From positions 2,294,001 through 2,358,000 of the forward strand of contig NZ_CP197401.1 of the NCBI RefSeq assembly GCF_052162025.1: 64,000 bases of DNA. The letters are read 5' to 3'. This document shows positions 33,707-43,131 of the stretch, piece after piece. Made by a program: the position numbers and the translations under genes. Position 1 is the first letter of the stretch. Each line of letters begins with the position of its first letter. The stretch is from Methylobacter sp015476545 (GTDB taxonomy: Bacteria; Pseudomonadota; Gammaproteobacteria; Methylococcales; Methylomonadaceae). A model generated the notes under the pieces. The model saw only the letters and a program-made list of their open reading frames with translations, was not told the origin of the DNA and did not search any database.

Positions 33707-35076
33707 ATAAACCCGACTTATCGCAAACACCACCACCCGTCACGTTTGGGCAAGCTTTTCGGTACTGGCTGAAGCTTGGTTTCATCAGCTTTGGCGGCCC
33801 CGCCGGGCAGATCGCCATCATGCATCAGGAGTTGGTCGAGAAGAAACGCTGGATTTCCGAGCGCCGTTTTTTGCATGCCTTGAACTACTGCATGTTGCTG
33901 CCGGGCCCGGAGGCCCAGCAACTGGCCATTTACATCGGCTGGCTGATGCATCGGACCTGGGGCGGCATTGTCGCAGGCACTTTATTCATCCTGCCGTCAC
34001 TGTGTCTTTTGATTGCGCTGTCCTGGATCTATGTCGCGTTTGGCGATGTGGCGTGGGTGGCCGGCTTGTTTTACGGCATTAAACCGGCGGTGACGGCGAT
34101 TGTGCTGCAAGCGGCGCACCGCATCGGCTCGCGTGCACTGAAAAATAAAATCTTGTGGTTTATCGCCGGCTTGTCTTTTCTGGCCATTTTCCTGCTGCAG
34201 GTGCCATTTCCAGCAATCGTTGTCATGGCAGCGCTGATCGGCTTCCTGGGCAGCCGCATTGCCCCGGAGACATTCCGAATCGGAGGCGGTCATAATGAAA
34301 CCAACAAGTCTTACGGCGCGGCATTGATCGATGATGATACCCCCCGGCCGGCACATACTTGGTTTTGCTGGTCCAGGCTGACGGCTATTGTCACTGTCGG
34401 CAGCCTGCTCTGGGCCGTTCCGATGGCAATACTCACGGTCTATCATGGCTGGAGCCATGCCTTGACGCAGATGGGTTGGTTTTTCAGCAAAGCGGCGCTG
34501 CTGACCTTTGGCGGCGCCTATGCAGTGCTGCCTTATGTCTATCAAGGGGCTGTCGAGCATTATCACTGGCTGCAGCCTCAGCAGATGATCGACGGGCTGG
34601 CGTTGGGAGAAACCACGCCCGGCCCCCTGATCATGGTAGTCACGTTTGTCGGCTTCGTGGCCGGCTGGTCGCAGGCGCTATTCGGGCCTGAGCAGTTAGG
34701 CTGGACCGGTGCGGTAGCGGCCACGTTGGTGACCTATTTCACCTTTTTGCCCAGTTTCCTGTTCATTCTGGCGGGCGGCCCTCTGGTCGAATCCACGCAC
34801 GGGAATCTGAAGTTCACGGCGCCATTAACCGGCATTACCGCCGCCGTGGTCGGCGTGATTTTAAATCTGGCCGTGTTTTTTGCCTATCACGTCTTTTGGC
34901 CGCAAGGTTTTACCGGCCGGTTTGACGGCGCTGCCGCCCTGATCGGCTTCTGCGCATTGCTGGCCTTGTTTCGCTACAAGGTTGGCGTCATCCTGGCCAT
35001 CGCCGCCTGTGGCATGGCTGGACTGTTGTTCACTTTCTTCAAGCCCTGGTTGCTCCAGGTAGGAGTTTTATTATGA
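33703..35076 (+). CDS. chrA: Chromate transporter ChrA
   Basis: A 457-residue inner-membrane exporter of the CHR family, two-domain type. Each half carries the family signature, FGGPAGQIAIMHQELVEKKRWI near residue 25 and FGGAYAVLPYVYQGAVEHYHWL near residue 270, with about ten membrane helices. It lowers cytoplasmic chromate by efflux. It overlaps chrB upstream and the DUF1259 gene downstream by four bases each, so the three form one operon. Confidence 0.94.
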   Translation: MNKPDLSQTPPPVTFGQAFRYWLKLGFISFGGPAGQIAIMHQELVEKKRWISERRFLHALNYCMLLPGPEAQQLAIYIGWLMHRTWGGIVAGTLFILPSLCLLIALSWIYVAFGDVAWVAGLFYGIKPAVTAIVLQAAHRIGSRALKNKILWFIAGLSFLAIFLLQVPFPAIVVMAALIGFLGSRIAPETFRIGGGHNETNKSYGAALIDDDTPRPAHTWFCWSRLTAIVTVGSLLWAVPMAILTVYHGWSHALTQMGWFFSKAALLTFGGAYAVLPYVYQGAVEHYHWLQPQQMIDGLALGETTPGPLIMVVTFVGFVAGWSQALFGPEQLGWTGAVAATLVTYFTFLPSFLFILAGGPLVESTHGNLKFTAPLTGITAAVVGVILNLAVFFAYHVFWPQGFTGRFDGAAALIGFCALLALFRYKVGVILAIAACGMAGLLFTFFKPWLLQVGVLL

Positions 35077-36011
35077 ATACTGTCCGTTATTCTCAAGCTG
35101 TCGTACTGGTGCTGTGCACAGCCCTCATAGGCCCCGTAGCCGCTAAGCCCAGACAAGCCCATCCAGTTGACTTGGATACCGCCAAAATCGAGCAATTGGC
35201 CGGCATGAAAGGTACGCTTGATAAAGCCGAGCATGTCTTCAAGGTTAGCCAGCCACGCTCCGATCTCAGCGTGACCGTGGCCGGCGCCAAGATCATTCCG
35301 GCCATGGGGCTGACGTCCTGGGCGGCTTTCAAGCCGGCGGGCCGTCAGGTCATGGTGATGGGCGACTTGGTTCTCCAGGAAGATCAGGTGAATTCGGTCA
35401 TGAGTACGGCGTTGGACAATGGCATCGAAGTAACCGCTCTGCATAATCACTTCCTCTGGGATACGCCTAAGGTGATGTTCATGCACATTGGCGGCACGGG
35501 TGATTCGGACACGATGGCGACCGCGATCGGCAGAGTGTTCCAGGCCATTCAGTCCACCGCCGGCAGCAAATCCGCCGCGCCGTCTGCTTCGATGGATGTC
35601 ACCAAGACCTCATTGGACTCCAAGGCGATTGAAGCCATTATCGAGGCCCCGGTTGAGAAAGCCGGTGACGTTTATAAAGTCACGATAGGCCGAACCACTA
35701 AAATGGCAGGGCATGAGGCTGGCAAAGTCATGGGCGTCAATACCTGGGCGGTATTCGTCGGCAGCAATGAACAAGCCAGTGTGGATGGCGACTTTGCCAT
35801 GCGGGAACCCGAGCTGCAAGGCGTATTAAAAGCCTTACGCACGGGCGGCATTAACATTACGGCCATTCACAATCATATGGTTGAGGAGTCGCCCCGAATC
35901 ATGTTTCTGCATTATTGGGGTATCGGACCTGCCAATGATTTAGCCAAAGCTATTAAATCGGCGTTGGACACGCAAAAAACAGCCAAGCTCAAAGCCAGAA
36001 AGAAAACATGA
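35073..36011 (+). CDS. Secreted DUF1259 protein with two repeats
   Basis: A 312-residue exported protein with a signal peptide ending PVAA. It holds two copies of the DUF1259 (LppY/LpqO) domain, seen in the matching blocks VTALHNHFLWDTPKVMFMHIGG near residue 130 and ITAIHNHMVEESPRIMFLHYWG near 265. The His-rich HNH segments may bind metal or an anion. DUF1259 genes often accompany chrA, but a role in chromate resistance is only inferred. Confidence 0.87.
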   Translation: MNTVRYSQAVVLVLCTALIGPVAAKPRQAHPVDLDTAKIEQLAGMKGTLDKAEHVFKVSQPRSDLSVTVAGAKIIPAMGLTSWAAFKPAGRQVMVMGDLVLQEDQVNSVMSTALDNGIEVTALHNHFLWDTPKVMFMHIGGTGDSDTMATAIGRVFQAIQSTAGSKSAAPSASMDVTKTSLDSKAIEAIIEAPVEKAGDVYKVTIGRTTKMAGHEAGKVMGVNTWAVFVGSNEQASVDGDFAMREPELQGVLKALRTGGINITAIHNHMVEESPRIMFLHYWGIGPANDLAKAIKSALDTQKTAKLKARKKT

Positions 36012-36012
36012 G

Positions 36013-36186
36013 GTGGAACGCCCTAAAATCGACCGCATTGCCTGTCCTTGGCTGATTGCCCAGTTTATCGATCCAGACGCGGAGTTTGTTTACGTGCCGC
36101 CGGGCGATGTGCTCAGGCTTGCCTATGAGACGGGAGCCTTCCTATGAAATCCCAGGAGCCGAACTCTACGGAATTTGCTCTTTTTT
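36013..36186 (+). pseudogene. Truncated chrB-like fragment
   Basis: A GTG-started frame two bases after the DUF1259 gene reads ERPKIDRIACPWLIAQFIDP and DAEFVYVPPGDVL, the start of a C-terminal chromate-resistance domain protein. It stops after 44 codons; shifting frame continues YEIPGAEL for a few residues, then homology is lost. Full-length relatives run well over 100 residues. It is a broken second chrB-type gene at the cluster's end. Confidence 0.7.
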
Positions 36187-36235
36187 ATGAAATATCCGGG
36201 CTCAATAGAGAAGTTGATGCATAACCTTGAAAATA

Positions 36236-36261
36236 AAAAAGCCGACTATTGTCGGCTTTTT
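36236..36261. terminator. Bidirectional rho-independent terminator
   Basis: AAAAAGCCGAC (36236-36246) pairs with GTCGGCTTTTT (36251-36261) across the 4-nt loop TATT. A-runs and T-runs on both sides let it stop the rightward chromate operon and the leftward thrC transcript, whose stop lies 23 bp away. Confidence 0.9.
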
Positions 36262-36283
36262 ATCGGTCAAAAGACTACTCGAA

Positions 36284-37378
36284 TTACATATTATCCAAAA
36301 TCGCCTTTTTGACGGCATCCAGATTGGCTTCAATCGTAACTGGATGGGCTGCTGCGCATTGTTTAATCGCGCTGTCGGGATCTTTCAAGCCATTACCGGT
36401 TAACGTACACACGACTTTGCTGCCTTCAGGTATTTTGCCGGTTTTAATATCATGCAAAGCGCCCGCTAACGAGGTAGCCGATGCCGGCTCACAGAATACG
36501 CCTTCATATTGAGACAGCATTTTTTGAGCTGCCAGAATCTCCTCATCTGAGAACTTGTCGAACCAACCGCCGGACTCTTTTTGCGCCGCCCAGGCCAAAT
36601 CCCAGGATTGAGGATGACCGATACGGATGGCCGTAGCAAGTGTTTCCGGTTCATCAACCATTTTGCCGAGCACAAACGGAGCCGCTCCGGCCGCCTGATA
36701 ACCGCACATGATCGGGCGCGTATTGGTGACAGCTTGATGCGTCGCTGTATCGGTTGAATATTCCTTATAGCCTTTCCAATATGCACTGATATTGCCGGCG
36801 TTTCCGACGGGCAGACAGTGATAATCCGGAGCGCGGCCGAGTTCGTCAACGATTTCAAACGCCGCTGTTTTTTGGCCTTCCAGCCTGAACGGATTGATCG
36901 AGTTCACGATAGTAACGGGGGCGTGATCGGCCACTTCTTTAACCAGCGCCATACCCCTGTCAAAATTGCCGTTGATCTGAATGATTTCAGCGCCATACAT
37001 CAGCGTCTGGGCCAGTTTGCCCAAGGCAATTTTGCCTTCGGGTATCAATACGAATGCTTTAATGCCTGCGCGGACGGCATAAGCTGCCGCAGCAGCTGAT
37101 GTGTTTCCGGTTGATGCACAGATGATGGCCTTGCTGCCCTCTTCCACGGCTTTAGTCACAGCCATCGTCATGCCGCGGTCCTTGAACGAACCGGTAGGAT
37201 TCAGGCCTTCGTACTTGACGTAAATGTCAACATCTTTGCCGATCAAACGGGGAATGTTTTGCAGTTGAATGAGCGGCGTATTGCCTTCGCCCAGACTGAT
37301 CAGACGAGTAGTTTCACTGACGGGCAGACGGTCTCTGTAATGTTCGATGAGACCGGTATAACGTTTATGAATAGACAT
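36284..37378 (-). CDS. thrC: Threonine synthase
   Basis: A 364-residue PLP enzyme converting O-phosphohomoserine to threonine. SLGEGNTPLIQLQNI, the PLP lysine in NPTGSFKDRGMTMAV near residue 65, ICASTGNTSAAAAAYA and PVGNAGNISAYWKG are typical. It is the short type common in proteobacteria outside the enterics. It follows hom by ten bases. Confidence 0.94.
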   Translation of the reverse strand: MSIHKRYTGLIEHYRDRLPVSETTRLISLGEGNTPLIQLQNIPRLIGKDVDIYVKYEGLNPTGSFKDRGMTMAVTKAVEEGSKAIICASTGNTSAAAAAYAVRAGIKAFVLIPEGKIALGKLAQTLMYGAEIIQINGNFDRGMALVKEVADHAPVTIVNSINPFRLEGQKTAAFEIVDELGRAPDYHCLPVGNAGNISAYWKGYKEYSTDTATHQAVTNTRPIMCGYQAAGAAPFVLGKMVDEPETLATAIRIGHPQSWDLAWAAQKESGGWFDKFSDEEILAAQKMLSQYEGVFCEPASATSLAGALHDIKTGKIPEGSKVVCTLTGNGLKDPDSAIKQCAAAHPVTIEANLDAVKKAILDNM

Positions 37379-37388
37379 GTTTTTTTAT

Positions 37389-38714
37389 TTATCCCAAAGT
37401 TTCTAGGCGGATTCGATTGACCTTGCCGTTGACCATCGGTAAAGCTTCAATTTCAGCAATGGCCGCATTCATTTCTTTTTCCAGCGTGATCTGAGTCAGC
37501 ATAATAATCGGCATGAACCCTTTGTCATCCAGTGCTTCTTTCTGGATAATGGCTTCAATGCTGATCTGGTGGTTGGCAAGAATTCTTGTTACGTCAGCGA
37601 GAACGCCGGGTTTGTCCTCAGCATGCAGGCACAGATAATAAGCGGTTTTAAATTCTTCTGACGGCAACACCGGTATATCTGCCAACGAATCGGCCTGGAA
37701 AGCCAGATGCGGCACCCGGTTTTCAGGATCTCCGGTTAATGCCCGCACGACATCAACCACATCAGCAACGACGGCAGATGCAGTCGGTTCAGCACCGGCG
37801 CCGGCACCATAATATAAAGTGGGACCTACCGCATCACCTTTAACCAGCACGGCATTCATGACACCGTCGACATTGGCGATCAGGCGGCGTGCCGGTATCA
37901 GTGTCGGATGAACTCTTAATTCGATCCCTTCAGGCGTCTTGCGGGCGATACCCAAATGCTTGATGCGGTAACCCAATGCTTCAGCGTACTCAACATCTTC
38001 ACGCGTGATTTTAGTAATACCTTCGGTAAAAACCTTATCAAATTGCAGCGGTATGCCGAACGCGATAGAGGCCAAAATCGTCAACTTATGGCCGGCATCG
38101 ATGCCTTCCACGTCAAAAGTCGGGTCGGCCTCTGCATAACCTAGCGCTTGCGCTTCGGCCAAAACGTCGGAAAAATCACGGCCTTTATCACGCATTTCAG
38201 TCAGAATAAAATTGCCGGTGCCATTGATAATACCGGCCAGCCACTGGATTTGATTGCCGCTCAATCCTTCACGAATGGCCTTGATAATCGGAATGCCGCC
38301 GGCAACTGCAGCTTCAAACGCCACCATGACGCCTTTTTCGCTGGCTCTGGCGAAAATCTCATTGCCGTGCAAGGCAATCAGCGCTTTGTTGGCTGTGACA
38401 ACATGCTTGCCGTTGGCGATGGCCGTCAAAACCATTTCCTTGACCGGACCACAGCCGCCAATCAGTTCCAGGACAATGTCGATTTCCGGATCATTGATGA
38501 TTTCATAAGGGTCCGTTGTTAAAACGATACCTTGCGTATCGCAAATGCGTTCGCGGTTCAAATCCCTTGCCGACGCGCGGGTGATGACGATTTCACGGCC
38601 CGCTCTGCGTGCGATTTCAGCCGCATTGCGTTTCAAAACATTGACAGTACCGCCCCCGACAGTACCTAATCCTAAAACCCCCACTTTTACCGGTTTCAAA
38701 TCAAACTCCTGCAC
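37389..38714 (-). CDS. hom: Homoserine dehydrogenase
   Basis: A 441-residue enzyme of threonine and methionine synthesis. VKVGVLGLGTVGGGTVNVL is the cofactor site, GGIPIIKAIREGLSGNQ and NGTGNFILTEM follow, and a C-terminal ACT domain (YYLCLHAEDKPGVLADVTRIL) should give feedback control by threonine. It is monofunctional. It lies between alaC and thrC. Confidence 0.95.
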   Translation of the reverse strand: MQEFDLKPVKVGVLGLGTVGGGTVNVLKRNAAEIARRAGREIVITRASARDLNRERICDTQGIVLTTDPYEIINDPEIDIVLELIGGCGPVKEMVLTAIANGKHVVTANKALIALHGNEIFARASEKGVMVAFEAAVAGGIPIIKAIREGLSGNQIQWLAGIINGTGNFILTEMRDKGRDFSDVLAEAQALGYAEADPTFDVEGIDAGHKLTILASIAFGIPLQFDKVFTEGITKITREDVEYAEALGYRIKHLGIARKTPEGIELRVHPTLIPARRLIANVDGVMNAVLVKGDAVGPTLYYGAGAGAEPTASAVVADVVDVVRALTGDPENRVPHLAFQADSLADIPVLPSEEFKTAYYLCLHAEDKPGVLADVTRILANHQISIEAIIQKEALDDKGFMPIIMLTQITLEKEMNAAIAEIEALPMVNGKVNRIRLETLG

Positions 38715-38739
38715 AAAGCATTTTTTACTAAATTTAATG

Positions 38740-39924
38740 TCATATAACGTTGTCTTTCTTCAGCATATTGCGAATACCGCGCACCGCCTGACGGGTTCTA
38801 TGCTCGTTCTCAATTAATCCGAACCGAACATGATCATCGCCATGCTGGCCAAAACCAATGCCGGGAGAAACAGCCACTTTGGCCTCCGCCAGCAGCTTTT
38901 TCGAGAATTCCAACGACCCCATTTCCTTGTAGGGTTCCGGAATAGGCGCCCAGACAAACATGGTCGCTTTGGGCTTGCTAACTGGCCAGCCTGCTGCATT
39001 TAAGCCATCACACAGCACATCCCGGCGCTTTCTGTACATTTCGGCAATTTCGGTCAGGCAATCCTGCGGGCCCTCCAGTGCAGCGATCGCTGCGATCTGA
39101 ATAGGCGTAAAAGTGCCGTAATCCAGATAGGATTTGATACGTGCCAGAGCGGCTACGAGTTGCTTGTTGCCGCACATAAAGCCGACACGCCAGCCTGGCA
39201 TATTATAACTTTTCGACAGCGAGAAAAATTCGACCGCTATATCTTTTGCGCCAGGAATCTGAAGAATGGATGGCGCCTTATAGCCGTCGAACACGATGTC
39301 GGCATAGGCAATATCATGGACTACCCAGATCTTGTGCTCTTTGGCCAAAGCAATAATCTTTTCAAAGAAATCCAGTTCCACGCACTGGCTGGTCGGATTG
39401 CCGGGAAAATTCAGGATCAGCATTTTCGGCTTAGGCCAGGAATCGATGATGGCTTTCTGTAGTTCCTCAAAGAAATCAACGCCTGGCACCAAGGGTATGT
39501 GCCGAAGATCGGCTCCGGCAATCACAACGCCGTAAGGATGAATCGGATAAGCTGGGCTGGGCACCAGCACGATATCGCCGGGCCCCAAAGTCGCCAGGGC
39601 CAAATGCGCGAGACCTTCCTTCGAACCTATCGTGACAATAGCCTCGCTTTCAGGGTCCAGATCAACGTCAAAACGGTTTTTATACCAATTACAAATAGCT
39701 CTTCTGAGTCTGGGGATGCCTCTGGAAACGGAATAACGGTGCGTATCCCCTCTTTGCGTTGCTTCAATCAGCTTTTTGACGATGTGCTCTGGCGTAGGCT
39801 GATCCGGGTTGCCCATGCCAAAATCGATAATATCCTCTCCGGCTGCGCGGGCTTTGGCTTTTAGTTCATTAACAATGTTAAAGACATAGGGAGGTAAGCG
39901 ACTTATTCTATGAAATTGTTCCAT
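38740..39924 (-). CDS. alaC: Aminotransferase, AlaC family
   Basis: From ATG 39924 (residues MEQFHRISRLPPYVF) this is a 394-residue fold-type I aminotransferase. The PLP lysine is in FFSLSKSYNMPGWRVGF near residue 240, and FGMGNPDQPTP and LNFPGNPTSQCV are conserved. It fits AlaC, which makes alanine from pyruvate. The frame is open 27 codons further upstream, but family proteins start here. It leads the hom-thrC run. Confidence 0.9.
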   Translation of the reverse strand: MEQFHRISRLPPYVFNIVNELKAKARAAGEDIIDFGMGNPDQPTPEHIVKKLIEATQRGDTHRYSVSRGIPRLRRAICNWYKNRFDVDLDPESEAIVTIGSKEGLAHLALATLGPGDIVLVPSPAYPIHPYGVVIAGADLRHIPLVPGVDFFEELQKAIIDSWPKPKMLILNFPGNPTSQCVELDFFEKIIALAKEHKIWVVHDIAYADIVFDGYKAPSILQIPGAKDIAVEFFSLSKSYNMPGWRVGFMCGNKQLVAALARIKSYLDYGTFTPIQIAAIAALEGPQDCLTEIAEMYRKRRDVLCDGLNAAGWPVSKPKATMFVWAPIPEPYKEMGSLEFSKKLLAEAKVAVSPGIGFGQHGDDHVRFGLIENEHRTRQAVRGIRNMLKKDNVI

Positions 39925-40049
39925 TAACAGCCCTTGAGAATTCAAGTATATAAGTGAAAGGTTAAAAAAACAGTCTAAAGTACTGTTGTTACTGAGCCGT
40001 GTCAACTATTTGACAAGCCACAGGCTTGATTGAAACACGAGCTGAAAGT

Positions 40050-40820
40050 TTAACGGTATGCGGACAATATCTGCTCCACGCGCATTAAATCTTCGGGCGT
40101 ATCGACACCGGCGGCCGGCGTTTGAGCTACAACTTTTACCTGCACAGGTTCGCCATGCCACAGGATTCTAAGTTGTTCCAGAGATTCCACAGACTCGAGC
40201 GATGAGGCTTCCCATTGACAGTAACGATTCAAAAAATCGACCGTATAGGCATACATGCCGATATGCCGAAGATAAGGCATTTTCCCGGAAGGCGTGCCGC
40301 CGGCATGAGTAAAATGCCCTCTTTCCCATGGAATGGGAGCGCGGCTGAAATAAAGCGCCAAACCGGCTTTATTCACTACAACCTTGACGGCGTTCGGATT
40401 AAAAATCTCTTCATTATCAATAATTTCAGCAGCCAGCGTGGCTATGCCCGCTTGTTGCTGGCCCGCTAATGCCGAGGCGACATCGCGAATATAAGCCGGA
40501 GGAATCAACGGTTCATCGCCCTGGAGATTAACGATGATCTCATCATGACGCCATCCGCGCAGTCTGGCGACTTCCGCAATGCGCTCCGTGCCGCTTTGAT
40601 GATCCGGATTTGTCATGATGGCTTTAATGCCCAGATCGTTTACCGTCTGCAAGATTCTCTCGTCATCGGTTGCGACGATAATTTCTTCGGCATCGGCTTC
40701 CTGCGCGCGGTCACAGACATGCGCAATCATGGGTTTGCCGGCAATCTTCAATAACGGTTTGCCAGGCAACCTCGTGGAAGCATATCGTGCAGGGATAACG
40801 ACTTTGAAACGTAAACTCAT
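40050..40820 (-). CDS. kdsB: CMP-KDO synthetase
   Basis: A 256-residue cytidylyltransferase activating KDO for lipopolysaccharide. FKVVIPARYASTRLPGKPLLKIAGKPMI opens it; VATDDERI and VNLQGDEPLIPP are the nucleotide-site blocks. It overlaps ycaR by four bases in the exbB-exbD-lpxK-ycaR-kdsB operon. Confidence 0.95.
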   Translation of the reverse strand: MSLRFKVVIPARYASTRLPGKPLLKIAGKPMIAHVCDRAQEADAEEIIVATDDERILQTVNDLGIKAIMTNPDHQSGTERIAEVARLRGWRHDEIIVNLQGDEPLIPPAYIRDVASALAGQQQAGIATLAAEIIDNEEIFNPNAVKVVVNKAGLALYFSRAPIPWERGHFTHAGGTPSGKMPYLRHIGMYAYTVDFLNRYCQWEASSLESVESLEQLRILWHGEPVQVKVVAQTPAAGVDTPEDLMRVEQILSAYR

Positions 40821-41008
40821 TGATGTAAAGCGTCAACTTCATCAAGGGTTAATTCGCGCGCTTCATCCTCAAGCATGACTGGAATGTCATCGCGAATAGG
40901 AAAAGCGAGACGATCGACTTTACAGATTAATTCCTGTTTGGCTTTATCATAAACCAGCGGGCTTTTGCATAAAGGACAGGCCAGAATATCGAGTAGTTTT
41001 TTATCCAT
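40817..41008 (-). CDS. ycaR: Trm112 family protein YcaR
   Basis: A 63-residue protein starting DKKLLDILACPLCKSPLVY with a CxxC pair, and a later KVDRLAFPIRDDIPVML typical of the YcaR/Trm112 family. The function is not settled. It sits between lpxK and kdsB with overlaps on both sides, its usual place. Confidence 0.92.
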   Translation of the reverse strand: MDKKLLDILACPLCKSPLVYDKAKQELICKVDRLAFPIRDDIPVMLEDEARELTLDEVDALHQ

Positions 41009-41999
41009 TGTTCTTTGCTTTTAATAAATTTAATAATCGTTCGGAAAAACCTTGTTCCAGAACTGCTTTTACCGGCACATACCAATGCTGCGAACCGGCA
41101 AAAGCGGTGCATTTTACAGCATCCTTTTCGGTCATTAATACCGGTTTATCATCATTGAACGCGATATCATGCCGCTCAAACTTATAATGATCAGGAAAGC
41201 TGCGCGTTGCGCATGAGATGCCGGCAGTGGCCAACAGATTGAAAAAGCGCTCAGGATTGCCAATGCCCGCCAACGCATGACATTCAACAGTACTGAAATC
41301 TTCCAATGATTTTTGCTGGCCCGTGGCCAGATTGATCGCACGATCTCCGATCAGTTGCATGGAATATTCTTCGTCTTCCTTTTCTGCGCCGTTAACAATC
41401 CTGAAATCGACGCTTTGCAGTCTATCTATCGGTTCTCTTAGCGGTCCGGCAGGCAGGCAGTAGCCGTTGCCAAATCGCCTTTCCCCATCAATAACGGCAA
41501 TTTCGATATCTCTAACCAGCGCATAATGCTGAAGGCCATCATCCGATACGATGACATTACAGTCCGTCTGCGCCAGCAACAAATTGGCGGCGTCGGCACG
41601 GACAGGGCCTACCGCTACAGGGCAAGCCGTCTGCCTGACCAATAACAGGGCTTCATCGCCGACCAGCTCGGCATTACTGTTCTCATCAACTCTCTGAGGC
41701 CATGATTCAGCCAGTCCACCATAGCCTCGGCTAATGATGCCGGGCTTATAGCCGGCTTCTTTAAGCAATGAAGCCAATCCTATTACGAACGGCGTCTTAC
41801 CGGTGCCGCCTACCGTAATATTGCCTACCACGATAACAGGAACGGGCACGGTTTGTTTTTTCAATACGCCCAGGCGATACAATAATTTGCGAAACCTGAC
41901 CGCATCGCAGAACAGAAAGCCCAATGGGCAAAGCCATACGCCGATAAAATGATCTTTATACCAGATATCCTGCGCCCATCGAGCCAGTGTTTTTTTCAT
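41001..41999 (-). CDS. lpxK: Tetraacyldisaccharide 4'-kinase
   Basis: A 332-residue inner-membrane kinase of lipid A synthesis. Walker A is VVGNITVGGTGKTPFVIGLA near residue 60, then GIISRGYGG, VGDEALLL and VIVSDDGLQHYAL. It overlaps exbD by four bases and ycaR by eight. Normal length. Confidence 0.95.
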   Translation of the reverse strand: MKKTLARWAQDIWYKDHFIGVWLCPLGFLFCDAVRFRKLLYRLGVLKKQTVPVPVIVVGNITVGGTGKTPFVIGLASLLKEAGYKPGIISRGYGGLAESWPQRVDENSNAELVGDEALLLVRQTACPVAVGPVRADAANLLLAQTDCNVIVSDDGLQHYALVRDIEIAVIDGERRFGNGYCLPAGPLREPIDRLQSVDFRIVNGAEKEDEEYSMQLIGDRAINLATGQQKSLEDFSTVECHALAGIGNPERFFNLLATAGISCATRSFPDHYKFERHDIAFNDDKPVLMTEKDAVKCTAFAGSQHWYVPVKAVLEQGFSERLLNLLKAKNNG

Positions 42000-42433
42000 T
42001 TTTCTGTCTTCGATTCTTCCGTCGCAAACGAGATATGCGTAAAACCCGCTTGACCGGCACTATCCAGCGCCGCAATAACAGCCTGATGAGGTGTCTTGCC
42101 GTCAGCATTGATAATAAAAGGCAATTGTGAGGAATGCGCGGCGATTTTCTGCAATTCCTGTCTTAGCGTATCCTTACTCTGATTGACCAGTTCGTGCGGC
42201 AGACCGTCTTCACCTTCCAGGTAATAAACGCCATCCGCATCGATGATTAAGGTAACCGACTTTTCCTGCGCTTCGGCTTCAGCTCCATTGGCTTCAGGCA
42301 GCTTTACATTGACTTCTGTTTGTCGGTTGAAAGTAGTGGATACCACAAAGAACAGCAACAATACAAAAAGCACATCGATCATCGATATCAGAGTGATATC
42401 GACTTTTTCTCTTTTTTTACGGTGAAAGTTCAT
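41996..42433 (-). CDS. exbD: ExbD/TolR family protein
   Basis: A 145-residue one-pass membrane protein. The short cytoplasmic start, a helix with the conserved aspartate in ISMIDVLFVLLLFFVVSTTF and a periplasmic domain fit ExbD/TolR. With ExbB it uses the proton gradient to power outer-membrane or envelope work. The start overlaps exbB by four bases. Confidence 0.93.
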   Translation of the reverse strand: MNFHRKKREKVDITLISMIDVLFVLLLFFVVSTTFNRQTEVNVKLPEANGAEAEAQEKSVTLIIDADGVYYLEGEDGLPHELVNQSKDTLRQELQKIAAHSSQLPFIINADGKTPHQAVIAALDSAGQAGFTHISFATEESKTEK

Positions 42434-43050
42434 AAGGCTTCTTCACGGTCTCCGTGCAGAATTTCTATCATTTTTAATGCTTCGGCTTCCATGTTTACGA
42501 TGTATTCATCGACCAGTCTTTCAAAATGGCGATGAAAAATTAAACTGGGAATAGCCACTGTCAATCCGGCCGCTGTTGTAATTAACGCAACGGAAATACC
42601 CCCCGCTAAAACAGACGGGTCTCCTCCGGTACCGCGTTGCATAAGCGCTGAAAAGATTTCAATCATACCGAACACTGTTCCCAGCAATCCCAATAAAGGG
42701 CTAACGGCAGCGATAGTGCCCAAGGTATTAAGAAAGCGCTCCAGATTATGAACAACCTGCCGGCCAGCTTCTTCAATACATTCCTTCATGACTTCGCGTC
42801 CATGCTCGCTATTAGCTAGGCCTGCCGCCAAAATATATCCTAAAGGCGAACTGGTCTTTAAACGATGCAGAGCCGCTTTATCCAGCTTTCCTTCGCGAAA
42901 TAAGTTCCATACCTGAGGAACGAGCTCCGAAGGTACGATTTTCTTCCTTTGCAAAGACCATAAACGTTCAGCAATGATACCCATTGCCCCAATTGAGCAT
43001 AAAATGATTGGCAGCATCATCCAGCCGCCGCTTTTAATTACTTCAAACAC
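42430..43050 (-). CDS. exbB: ExbB/TolQ family proton channel protein
   Basis: A 206-residue membrane protein with three helices (near residues 10-30, 115-135 and 155-175). The family block LGTIAAVSPLLGLLGTVFGMIEIF and a later VLAGGISVALITTAAGLTVAIP are clear. It leads the operon and forms the stator with ExbD. No tonB lies nearby. Confidence 0.93.
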   Translation of the reverse strand: MFEVIKSGGWMMLPIILCSIGAMGIIAERLWSLQRKKIVPSELVPQVWNLFREGKLDKAALHRLKTSSPLGYILAAGLANSEHGREVMKECIEEAGRQVVHNLERFLNTLGTIAAVSPLLGLLGTVFGMIEIFSALMQRGTGGDPSVLAGGISVALITTAAGLTVAIPSLIFHRHFERLVDEYIVNMEAEALKMIEILHGDREEAL

Positions 43051-43131
43051 GTTATTTCCTAAAATCAGTATTGTTAACTAAAAACCACATGCGTAAGTAT
43101 AGGTCACACACTGTACAAGTGCTATTTTAAC

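Noticed and set aside
31829..36186. Chromate cluster as a tRNA-integrated island
   Set aside because: The cluster lies on the 5' side of tRNA-Gln, no integrase is present and no repeat of the tRNA 3' end was found.
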